From NCBI RefSeq assembly GCF_008039565.1, contig NZ_VDUX01000010.1, positions 1 to 44,375 on the forward strand: 44,375 nucleotides of DNA, in the 5' to 3' direction. Every line of letters begins with the position of its first letter. Within the stretch, counting starts at the first letter, position 1. Shown here piece by piece: positions 37,577 to 44,375 of this stretch. Position numbers and translations under genes: made by a program. The notes under the pieces were generated by a model that saw only the letters and a program-made list of their open reading frames with translations, was not told the origin of the DNA and ran no database searches. The stretch comes from Aeromicrobium terrae (lineage in GTDB: Bacteria; Actinomycetota; Actinomycetes; Propionibacteriales; Nocardioidaceae).

Positions 37577-38698
37577 GTGACGTCAGCGCTCGTGGTCCGG
37601 CCCATCAGCACGCCCGAGCACCTCGCGTTCATCGAGGGACGCCGGTCGGTGAGCTTCCTGCAGACGCCCGCCTGGGGGCAGGTCAAGAACGAGTGGCGCG
37701 CCGAGTCCATCGGCTGGCACCGGGAGGGAACGCTCGTCGGCGCCGGACTCGTGCTCTACCGGCAGGTGCCGCGACTCAAGCGTTACCTCGCCTACCTGCC
37801 TGAGGGCCCGGACATCGGGTGGCTCGACGGCGACCTGCAGTCGTGGCTCGCGCCGATGGCCGCGTACCTGAAGCAGCAGGGCGCGTTCGGCATCCGGATC
37901 GGTCCGCCGGTGGTCACCCGACGGTGGCACGCCGCGACGATCAAGGCTGCCATCGCCGACGACGCGCTGCGCACGCTCGGCGAGGTCCCCGCCGACGCCA
38001 GCGACGACACGGCCCTCGACGTCGCCGCCACGCTCGCCGACCTCGGCTGGCGCCAGGACTCCGCCGAGGGCGGGTTCTCCGCCGGCCAGCCCCGCTACAA
38101 CTTCTGGGTGCCGCTGGACGGACGCAGCGAGGACGACGTGCTGGCGGGGATGAACCAGCAGTGGCGGCGCAACATCAAGAAGGCGACGAAGAACGGCGTC
38201 GAGGTCACCCACGGCACCCGCGACGATCTCGCCGCCTTCCACCGCGTCTACGCCGAGACCGCCGAGCGCGACCACTTCACCCCGCGCCCGCTGTCCTACT
38301 TCGAGCGGATGTGGGACGCGCTCACCGCCGAGGCGTCCGACCGGCTCACCCTCTACCTCGCGCACCACGAGGGCGACCTCGTCGCCGCCACCACGATGGT
38401 CCGCGTCGGTGAGCACGCCTGGTACTCCTACGGCGCCTCCACGTCGGCCAAGCGCGACGTCCGTGGCTCCAACGCCGTGCAGTGGCAGATGATGCGCGAC
38501 GCGATGGCCGCCGGGGCCACCGTCTACGACATGCGCGGCATCACCGAGACGCTGGACTCGGACGACCCGCACCTCGGCCTCATCCAGTTCAAGGTCGGCA
38601 CCGGCGGTGACGCGGTGGAGTACCTCGGCGAGTGGGACCTCCCGCTCAACCGGGCGCTCTACTTCGCGTTCACCCAGTATCTGAAGAGGCGCGGATGA
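37577..38698 (+). CDS. FemAB-like peptidoglycan interpeptide-bridge aminoacyltransferase
   Basis: Protein of 373 residues with two GNAT-like halves of the Fem/FemX family, which add amino acids from aminoacyl-tRNA to the peptidoglycan stem peptide of lipid II. Typical strings are FLQTPAWGQVKNEWRAESIGW, YLPEGPDIGW, MNQQWRRNIKKATKNGV and WYSYGASTSAKRDVRGSNAVQW, then TVYDMRGITETLD and GLIQFKVGTGGDAVEYLG. GTG is taken as start, with TAGACT seven bases upstream (leaderless). Its stop overlaps the racemase-like start in ATGA. With the PBP1 gene nearby, a cell-wall cluster is likely. Confidence 0.93.
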   Translation: MTSALVVRPISTPEHLAFIEGRRSVSFLQTPAWGQVKNEWRAESIGWHREGTLVGAGLVLYRQVPRLKRYLAYLPEGPDIGWLDGDLQSWLAPMAAYLKQQGAFGIRIGPPVVTRRWHAATIKAAIADDALRTLGEVPADASDDTALDVAATLADLGWRQDSAEGGFSAGQPRYNFWVPLDGRSEDDVLAGMNQQWRRNIKKATKNGVEVTHGTRDDLAAFHRVYAETAERDHFTPRPLSYFERMWDALTAEASDRLTLYLAHHEGDLVAATTMVRVGEHAWYSYGASTSAKRDVRGSNAVQWQMMRDAMAAGATVYDMRGITETLDSDDPHLGLIQFKVGTGGDAVEYLGEWDLPLNRALYFAFTQYLKRRG

Positions 38699-39732
38699 GC
38701 TTCGACCTGCACGTGGACGCGGCGCGGTGGCGCCGGCACCTCTCGACGTTCGCCGAGGCCACGCCCGGGCTCGTCCCGGTCGTGAAGGGCAACGGCTACG
38801 GCCTCGGCCGCGACCTGCTGGCCGCCGAGGCCACGACGCTCGGCTGCTCCACCCTCGCCGTCGGCACCTACGCCGAGGTGCCCGGCGCGCTCGCCGCGTT
38901 CGGCGGCGACGTCATGGTGCTGTCGCCGTGGCGCCCGTTCCTCACCGACGCCGTCTACGACGCGCGCGTGATCCACACCGTCGGCCGGGTCGACGACGTC
39001 GCGGCGCTGGCGGCCCGCGGCGAGGCCGTCCGGGTCGTCATCGAGGGCGAGACGTCGATGGCCCGCCACGGCTTCGACCGGCACGAGCTCGCCGCCGCCG
39101 TGGCCGCGCTCGGCGACCTCCGGGTCGAGGGGTTCGCCGTCCACCTGCCGCTCGCGGGTACCGGTGCGAACCTGGTCGAGGCCGAGAGCTGGGCAGCCGC
39201 CCTGGGTGCGTCGCAGGTCGAGACCGAGTCGTTCTACGTCTCCCACCTGACGGCCGCGGAGCTTGCAGCCCTGCGCGACCGCCGCCCGAACCTCGACATC
39301 CGCCCGCGTATCGGCACCGCCCTGTGGCTCGGCGACCTCGGCGCGTTCGACGTCCGCGCCACCGTGCTCGACGTCCACCACGTCTCGCGCGGCGAGCGCG
39401 TCGGCTACCGCCAGCGACCAGTGCCTCGCGACGGCGCCCTGCTCGTCATCGCCGGCGGCACGAGCCACGGCCTCGGCATGGAGGCGCCGCGCGCGGTCGG
39501 CGGCGTCGTGCAGCGTGGCAAGACGATCGCCAAGGGCGGGCTGGAGGCGGCCGGCTACATGCTGAGCCCGTTCACCGTCGCCGGCAAGCAGCGCTGGTTC
39601 GCCGAGCCGCCCCACATGCAGGCCAGCCTCGTGCTCCTGCCGTCGGGCGTGCCGGAGCCGGCGGTCGGCGACACCGTGGGTGCCGCCGTCCGCTACACCA
39701 CGACGACGTTCGACGCCGTCACTCTCGACTGA
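38695..39732 (+). CDS. Alanine-racemase-like fold-III PLP enzyme
   Basis: PLP-dependent protein of 345 residues. The cofactor Lys is in PVVKGNGYGLG near the N-terminus. RIGTALWLGDLGAFDV is the central motif of the family and RVGYRQRP carries a Tyr where the second catalytic Tyr is expected. AGGTSHGLGMEAPRAVGG and TVGAAVRYTTTTF resemble the C-terminal domain, but the length and sequence diverge from the house-keeping Alr. It is coupled to the FemAB-like gene in ATGA, which suggests that it supplies or modifies a D-amino acid for the interpeptide bridge (inference). The 3' end overlaps the convergent PBP1 gene by 14 bases. Confidence 0.8.
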   Translation: MSFDLHVDAARWRRHLSTFAEATPGLVPVVKGNGYGLGRDLLAAEATTLGCSTLAVGTYAEVPGALAAFGGDVMVLSPWRPFLTDAVYDARVIHTVGRVDDVAALAARGEAVRVVIEGETSMARHGFDRHELAAAVAALGDLRVEGFAVHLPLAGTGANLVEAESWAAALGASQVETESFYVSHLTAAELAALRDRRPNLDIRPRIGTALWLGDLGAFDVRATVLDVHHVSRGERVGYRQRPVPRDGALLVIAGGTSHGLGMEAPRAVGGVVQRGKTIAKGGLEAAGYMLSPFTVAGKQRWFAEPPHMQASLVLLPSGVPEPAVGDTVGAAVRYTTTTFDAVTLD

Positions 39733-42001
39733 GCTCGTCCTCGCGCCTCGGCACCAGCGTCAGCATCCCGATCGGCAGGACCCAGAGCCAGCCGTTGCCC
39801 GGCTTCCCCGGCTTGCCCGGCTTCCCGCCGGTGCTGCCGTCGTCCGGCGGCGGGGTCGTCGGGCAGTCGGGCTGCAACGGTCCCCCGCAGTCGCTGGTCG
39901 GGGTCGGGGACGGCGTCGGGATCGTCGGCGTCGGCGTCGGGGTCGGCCTCGGCACGCACCTCGTCTTGGAGTCGTTGAGCAGCTCGTCGGCGTCGCACTT
40001 CGGCGGCGGCGGCTTGTAGATCGTGCCCTTGTCGGCCTTGATGTTGGCCGGCTTCGGGAACGTGCCGCAGTCGGAGCCCGCGAGTGCGGCATCCATGTAG
40101 GCCTTGAACGTCATGGCCGGGTAGGTGCCGCCGTAGAACGGGTTGAGGTAACCCTCGAGGTCCTCGTTGCCGACGCCCTTGTTGTACATGACCGCCGTGG
40201 CGAGCTTCGGCGTGTAGCCGGCGAACCACGACGACGAGACGTGCTGGTCGTCGTCCGCGCCCGCGGTGGCCGTGCCGGTCTTGCCCGCGGTGGGGCAGAT
40301 GGTGCGGCCCCGGGTGCCGGTGCCGCCGTCGACCACGCCACGCATCGCCGCGATGGTGTCCGCGGCGACGTCCTCGGGGATGGTGCGCTCGTTCTGCTTC
40401 TTGTGCTGGTGGAGATCGGCGCCGTTCTGGTCCGTGACCTTCTCGATGATGTACCAGTCGGCCTTCTTGCCCTGCGCGGCGATGGTGGCGTACGCGTTGG
40501 CCATGTCGACCGGCGGCACCGGCGCGTAGCCGAGCGGGGTGACGGCGAACGGCTCGATCTTGTCCACCACGGACTGCGGGATGCCGGCCTCCGCCGCGGC
40601 CTCGAGCACCTTCTTCGCGCCCTCGCCGACGTCGGCGTCCTTGCCGCCGCCCATCTGACGGGTGAGGTCGACGAACGCGGTGTTGATCGACTTCTGCGTC
40701 GCGCGTGCCAGGGACACCCGGCCGAACGACTCACCGCCGCTGTCGCCCTGGTTCTCGATGAGGGCGTTGCCGATCTTCAGCGGGGAGCTGCCGTTGAGCT
40801 GGGTCTTGAGGCTGTAGCCGTCCTCCAGCGCCGCGATGACCGCGAACGCCTTGAACGTCGACCCCGGCTGCACCCCGGACGTGGCCCAGTTGAGCTGGCT
40901 CTTCAGGTAGTCGGGGCCGCCGTACATGGCGCGCACCGCACCGGTGCCGGGCTGCACGGAGACCAGCGCCGTGTGCAGCTTCTTCAAGCCCTTCGGCTGC
41001 ACGGCCTTGACCGCCTTCACCGCCGCCTTCTGCTTCTTGTAGTCGAAGGTGGTGACGATGCGGAGGCCGCCGCCCTGGATCTGGGAGTCGGTGAACTCGA
41101 GCGCGCGCATCTTCCGCTGCACCAGGTCGAGCAGGTAGCCCTTGGTGCCGCTGAAGCGGTTGATGTCCTTCTTCTTGGCGAAGGTCGGCAGCTTGTCGTG
41201 GAACTTCGCCTCCTGCTCCGCGGTGATGGCGCCGGTGCGCCGCATGCCGTTGAGCACGTAGTTGTAGCGCCCGACGAGGTGCTCCTTGCCGCCCTCGACG
41301 TACGGGTCGTAGTACGACGGGCTGTTGATGATCGCGGCGAGCGCGGCGGCCTGCGGGTAGTTGAGCTCGGACGCCGGCTTGTCGAAGTACGTCTGCGCCG
41401 CGACCTCGACGCCGTAGGCGCCGTTGCCGAAGTAGATCGTGTTCAGGTAGCCCTGCAGGATCTCCTTCTTGCTCAGCTGGTTGTGGATCTTGATCGAGAG
41501 GATCGCTTCCTTGACCTTGCGCGTGTACGACTGCTCCTGGCTGAGGTACAGGATCTTCACGTACTGCTGCGTGATCGTGGACGCACCCTGCGTGGTGTTC
41601 GAGGTCGCGTTGTTGCGGGCCGCGCGGATGATGCCCTTGATGTCGATGCCGCGGTTCGAGTAGAACGTGCGGTCCTCGGCCGCGATGACGGCCGCCTTCA
41701 TCACCTCGGGGACGTCGTCGATGTCGACGTTCTCGCGGTCCTGCATCGCGAACGTGCCGAGCACGTGCTTGCCGTCGGAGTAGTAGACCTTCGTGGTCTG
41801 CGTCTGGAAGGCGGCGTTCGGGTTCGGGATGTCGATGAACTGGTAGAGCAGGAAGAACGTGAGCGCGCCGACGAGCGATCCGGAGACGCCCAGGAGTGCG
41901 ACCCAGCGGATCGTCTTCTGCCACCAGGGGCCGTGGCCCGAGACCTTCGCGGCGAACCGCTTCAGGGCACCCAGAGGCCCCGCGGTCGTGTTCTGGGTCA
42001 A
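39719..42001 (-). CDS. ponA: Class A penicillin-binding protein (PBP1)
   Basis: Bifunctional peptidoglycan synthase of 760 residues. A short cytoplasmic tail and one membrane helix (about 33-53) precede the glycosyltransferase domain, with Glu109 in AAEDRTFYSNRG and TITQQYVK. The transpeptidase has Ser381 and Lys384 (PGSTFK), SIN (438-440) and KTG (574-576). The C-terminal 70 residues are a Pro/Thr-rich linker (PTPTPTPTIPTPSPTPT), then Gly-Lys-Pro repeats, a hydrophobic stretch (WLWVLPIGMLTLV) and PRRE; this last hydrophobic/basic tail is uncommon. The start is TTG with AAGGA upstream. Position near ino1 matches ponA1 of mycobacteria. Confidence 0.95.
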   Translation of the reverse strand: MTQNTTAGPLGALKRFAAKVSGHGPWWQKTIRWVALLGVSGSLVGALTFFLLYQFIDIPNPNAAFQTQTTKVYYSDGKHVLGTFAMQDRENVDIDDVPEVMKAAVIAAEDRTFYSNRGIDIKGIIRAARNNATSNTTQGASTITQQYVKILYLSQEQSYTRKVKEAILSIKIHNQLSKKEILQGYLNTIYFGNGAYGVEVAAQTYFDKPASELNYPQAAALAAIINSPSYYDPYVEGGKEHLVGRYNYVLNGMRRTGAITAEQEAKFHDKLPTFAKKKDINRFSGTKGYLLDLVQRKMRALEFTDSQIQGGGLRIVTTFDYKKQKAAVKAVKAVQPKGLKKLHTALVSVQPGTGAVRAMYGGPDYLKSQLNWATSGVQPGSTFKAFAVIAALEDGYSLKTQLNGSSPLKIGNALIENQGDSGGESFGRVSLARATQKSINTAFVDLTRQMGGGKDADVGEGAKKVLEAAAEAGIPQSVVDKIEPFAVTPLGYAPVPPVDMANAYATIAAQGKKADWYIIEKVTDQNGADLHQHKKQNERTIPEDVAADTIAAMRGVVDGGTGTRGRTICPTAGKTGTATAGADDDQHVSSSWFAGYTPKLATAVMYNKGVGNEDLEGYLNPFYGGTYPAMTFKAYMDAALAGSDCGTFPKPANIKADKGTIYKPPPPKCDADELLNDSKTRCVPRPTPTPTPTIPTPSPTPTSDCGGPLQPDCPTTPPPDDGSTGGKPGKPGKPGNGWLWVLPIGMLTLVPRREDELSRE

Positions 42002-42144
42002 GGTCGTTTCCTTCGTGTCGGTCCGGCGAGAAGTCGCCCCGGCATCATCGCAGTTTGACGGGCGAACCTGAGAGCATCCTCAGTCGCCCGCGGGGATCGT
42101 GACGAGCGCCACGGAAACAGGGTGTGGCGTCCACGTGACGACAC

Positions 42145-42172
42145 GATGTATCGTTTCGATATACCGAATCGT
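42145..42172 (+). promoter_or_regulatory. Operator candidate upstream of the PadR-like regulator
   Basis: TATCG-TTT-CGATA (42149-42161) is a perfect small palindrome in the most AT-rich patch of the region and is flanked by further CGAT words (42144-42147 and 42168-42171). It lies 36 bases before the regulator's ATG, in a plausible promoter position. PadR-family regulators usually bind their own promoters; the sequence also partly fits ATGTAT-n7-ATATAC. The assignment is inference. Confidence 0.5.
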
Positions 42173-42196
42173 CATCCCACGGCAGCAAGGACCATC

Positions 42197-42796
42197 ATGA
42201 CACGGCGCGGAGCGGCTCTCGAGCTGGCAGTCCTCGGGCTGCTGCACGACGCCCCCATGCACGGTTATGAGCTGCGCAAGCAGCTGATCGCCCTGCTCGG
42301 CTGGGGACGCGTCCTGTCCTACGGCACGCTCTACCCCTGCCTCAAGGCGCTGGTGAAGGAAGGCTTCATCGTCGCCGACGAGGACACGAACGTCGCCGTC
42401 CGCGGTCGCCGCAACCGGATCGTGTACCGGCTGACCGCCGAGGGCAAGGAGCACTTCGCCGGGATCATGGAGGAGTCGGGTCCTTCCACCTGGGACGACG
42501 AGAACTTCGGCGTGCGGTTCGCGTTCTTCGCGCGCACCGACGCGCCGACACGAGTCCGCATCCTCGAAGGCCGGCGCAGCCGCCTCGAGGAGCGCTTGGA
42601 GAACGTGCGTGCCTCGGCCCTCAAGGGTCGTGAGCGTGCGGACTCCTACACGCTGGAGCTGCAGCGGCACGGGTTGGAGTCGGTCGAGCGCGAGGTGCGC
42701 TGGCTGACCGAGCTCATCGACCGTGAGCGCTCGGGGGGTTACGGGGACGAGCTCGCAGCCGGCACGACAGAGAACGACAAGACAGCTAACCAATGA
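42197..42796 (+). CDS. PadR-family transcriptional regulator
   Basis: Regulator of 199 residues. The PadR winged helix is [20 protein letters not shown] followed by [20 protein letters not shown], and the C-terminal half is a long helical dimerisation part ([20 protein letters not shown]). It matches the mycobacterial gene that lies immediately before ino1. The ATG has AAGGA seven bases upstream; the longer frame to the left runs through the operator. The inducer is unknown. Its stop (TGA) overlaps an ATG in the ino1 leader, so the two genes are one transcript and ino1 may be its target. Confidence 0.92.
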   Translation: MTRRGAALELAVLGLLHDAPMHGYELRKQLIALLGWGRVLSYGTLYPCLKALVKEGFIVADEDTNVAVRGRRNRIVYRLTAEGKEHFAGIMEESGPSTWDDENFGVRFAFFARTDAPTRVRILEGRRSRLEERLENVRASALKGRERADSYTLELQRHGLESVEREVRWLTELIDRERSGGYGDELAAGTTENDKTANQ

Positions 42797-42819
42797 AGAT
42801 CACCAGTGGAGGAGAACCC

Positions 42820-43911
42820 ATGGGTTCGGTACGTGTAGCCATCGTGGGCGTGGGCAACTGCGCCACGTCGCTGATCCAGGGAGTCGAGTACTACCGGGAC
42901 GCTGACCCCGAGGGCACCGTCCCGGGTCTCATGCACGTCCAGTTCGGCGACTACCACGTCAAGGACATCGAGTTCGTCGCAGCGTTCGACGTCGACGCGA
43001 AGAAGGTCGGCTTCGACCTCTCCGAGGCGACCACCGCCAGCGAGAACAACACCATCAAGATCGCCGACGTCCCGCCGCTCGGCGTCACCGTGCAGCGCGG
43101 ACACACGCTCGACGGTCTCGGCAAGTACTACCTGCAGACCATCGAGGAGTCCGACGCCCCGGCCGTCGACGTCGTGCAGGTGCTCAAGGACACCCAGGCC
43201 GACGTGCTGGTCTCGTACCTGCCCGTGGGCTCGGAGGAGGCCGACAAGTTCTACGCGCAGTGCGCCATCGACGCGGGCGTCGCCTTCGTCAACGCCCTGC
43301 CCGTGTTCATCGCCTCCGACCCGGAGTGGTCCAAGAAGTTCGAGGACGCCGGCGTCCCGATCATCGGCGACGACATCAAGAGCCAGGTCGGCGCCACCAT
43401 CACGCACCGCGTGCTGGCCAAGCTGTTCGAGGACCGCGGCGTCTCGCTCGACCGCACCTACCAGCTGAACGTCGGCGGCAACATGGACTTCAAGAACATG
43501 CTCGAGCGTGAGCGTCTGGAGTCCAAGAAGGTCTCGAAGACCCAGGCCGTCACGTCCAACCTCACCGGCTCGCTCGCCGGCAAGGTCGAGGACAAGAACG
43601 TGCACATCGGCCCGTCGGACTACGTCGCGTGGCTCGACGACCGCAAGTGGGCGTACGTCCGCCTCGAGGGTCGCGCGTTCGGCGACGTCCCGCTGAACCT
43701 GGAGTACAAGCTCGAGGTCTGGGACTCCCCGAACTCGGCCGGCATCATCATCGACGCCATCCGTGCGGCGAAGATCGCCAAGGACCGTGGCATCGGCGGC
43801 GCCCTCCTGAGCGCCTCGTCCTACCTGATGAAGTCCCCGCCGGAGCAGCGCCCCGACGACCTCGGTCGCGCCAAGCTCGAGGCGTTCATCCGCGGCGAGG
43901 AAGAGCGCTGA
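42820..43911 (+). CDS. ino1: myo-Inositol-1-phosphate synthase
   Basis: NAD-dependent isomerase of 363 residues that converts glucose 6-phosphate to inositol 1-phosphate, the entry to phosphatidylinositol and mycothiol. The Rossmann start is [63 protein letters not shown] and LNVGGNMDF follow the actinobacterial enzyme nearly residue for residue. ATG at 42820 is chosen because GGAGGAG lies five bases before it; ATG at 42793 in the same frame overlaps the PadR stop but has no site of its own. The gene ends before a strong hairpin terminator. PadR coupling suggests co-regulation. Confidence 0.97.
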   Translation: MGSVRVAIVGVGNCATSLIQGVEYYRDADPEGTVPGLMHVQFGDYHVKDIEFVAAFDVDAKKVGFDLSEATTASENNTIKIADVPPLGVTVQRGHTLDGLGKYYLQTIEESDAPAVDVVQVLKDTQADVLVSYLPVGSEEADKFYAQCAIDAGVAFVNALPVFIASDPEWSKKFEDAGVPIIGDDIKSQVGATITHRVLAKLFEDRGVSLDRTYQLNVGGNMDFKNMLERERLESKKVSKTQAVTSNLTGSLAGKVEDKNVHIGPSDYVAWLDDRKWAYVRLEGRAFGDVPLNLEYKLEVWDSPNSAGIIIDAIRAAKIAKDRGIGGALLSASSYLMKSPPEQRPDDLGRAKLEAFIRGEEER

Positions 43912-43930
43912 GCACCACCCTCCACTGACG

Positions 43931-43958
43931 GCGGCCGGATCCTTTGGGATCCGGCCGC
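43931..43958 (+). terminator. Strong hairpin after ino1
   Basis: GCGGCCGGATCC and GGATCCGGCCGC form a perfect 12-bp stem with a TTTG loop, 20 bases after the ino1 stop. TGTCGTT follows and not a run of T, so it is an actinobacterial-style terminator. Confidence 0.8.
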
Positions 43959-43972
43959 TGTCGTTCGTCCAC

Positions 43973-44375
43973 ACACCCCCGGGCGACTCGAGCGTGACCC
44001 GACCCCACGGTCGCTAGGGCCGGAGGCCCGGGAGGGAGCTCTGCGACCGAAGCGACGCCAGCCGCCACGATCACGACTCCGCATGGACACTGCCGTCTGT
44101 CGCTTCGGTCGCTGGCGCTCCCTCCCGCGGCTCCGCCGCTAGCGACCACGAACACCCCCGGGCGGCTCGAGCGTGACCCGACCCGCGGTCGCGACCACGA
44201 ACACCCCCGGGCGACTCGAGCATGACCGACCCGCGGTCGCGACCACGAACACCCCCGGGCGACTCGAGCGTGACCCGACCCCACGGTCGCTAGGGCCGGA
44301 GGCCCGGGAGGGAGCTCTGCGACCGAAGCGACGCCAGCCGCCACGATCACGACTCCGCATGGACACTGCCGTCTG
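43973..44375. repeat. Repeat array with a 276-bp period reaching the window edge
   Basis: The 127 bases at 43973-44099 recur without change at 44249-44375, and the window ends inside the second copy. Between them is a shorter tandem unit of 48-49 bases (starts 44142, 44191, 44239) beginning GCGACCACGAACACCCCCGG. Within the long unit 44009-44055 and 44100-44147 form an imperfect inverted repeat of about 47 bases. Minus-strand frames crossing it give repetitive Arg/Val/Ser-rich strings (GSRSSRPGV) and are products of the repeat. No gene is seen after ino1. Confidence 0.85.

Noticed and set aside
44142..44290. Possible CRISPR array from the 48-49-base repeats
   Set aside because: The units are contiguous without unique spacers and no cas genes are in the window.
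43821..44366. Minus-strand frames with repeated GSRSSRPGV and SWSRPRVG strings, resembling a repeat protein
   Set aside because: The repetition comes directly from the DNA repeat; no start signal or domain is present.
1..44375. tRNA, rRNA, phage or transposase genes
   Set aside because: No cloverleaf with a GTTCGA-type T arm, no rRNA-like segment and no transposase or integrase motif was noticed on either strand.
43973..44375. Origin of replication in the terminal repeats
   Set aside because: The repeats are GC-rich and lack TTGTCCACA-like words, and dnaA and dnaN are not present.

Overview
The window is very GC-rich (about 70% by eye) with near-saturated G/C third codon positions. Its genes place it in the Actinomycetes. 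The right half follows the origin-proximal block of mycobacteria (ino1, PadR-type regulator, PBP1, rpsF-ssb-rpsR-rplI, dnaB), although many other genes are interspersed. The gene set and the two families of short palindromic repeats suggest a Nocardioidaceae-like organism, perhaps Aeromicrobium; this genus guess is inference. No rRNA, tRNA, CRISPR array, transposase or prophage gene was seen.

Layout. 1-262: tandem palindromic repeat. 265-4049: SCP2-like protein, cytochrome P450 and class-3 aldehyde dehydrogenase on the minus strand, facing a TetR regulator across a perfect 22-bp palindrome. 4177-9694: DUF1697, sirtuin, sulfotransferase-like protein, DUF4389 membrane protein, serA behind a probable ZTP riboswitch, DUF1801 and a hotdog thioesterase/Rid pair. 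10105-13343: complete copper operon (DUF305 lipoprotein, csoR, copZ, copA) with its CsoR operator in the promoter spacer. 13449-18861: nucleotide-sugar-epimerase-like protein, ABC exporter, lipoprotein and gabD. 18886-23461: DedA and a secreted protein of unknown role transcribed head to head, dinB, a DUF6069-like membrane protein and a large ECF sigma factor. 23544-29563: dnaB, hydrolase, family-5 solute-binding protein, rplI, rpsR, ssb, rpsF. 29590-34687: DUF664, a multi-hairpin repeat, then a coupled operon of circularly permuted ATP-grasp, alpha-E, transglutaminase and aldo/keto reductase genes. 34769-37531: OhrR-like regulator with a small membrane protein, a 46-residue small gene, HNH endonuclease, cupin and an iron-boxed siderophore-interacting protein. 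37577-43911: FemAB-like ligase, alanine-racemase-like protein, PBP1, PadR regulator, ino1. 43973-44375: repeat array running off the window.

Two themes run through the window. First, a -10 hexamer of form TAnnnT lies six to eight bases before the start codon of about fifteen genes, which implies widespread leaderless transcription and decides several start codons below. Second, short palindromic repeats sit between genes and, in copA, inside the coding sequence in frame, twice, encoding the same peptide. The strongest novelty candidates are these in-frame repeats, the riboswitch with a hairpin covering the serA ribosome binding site, the dedA/secreted-protein pair whose promoters lie in each other's codons, and the ATP-grasp/alpha-E/transglutaminase operon with a polyglutamine tract.
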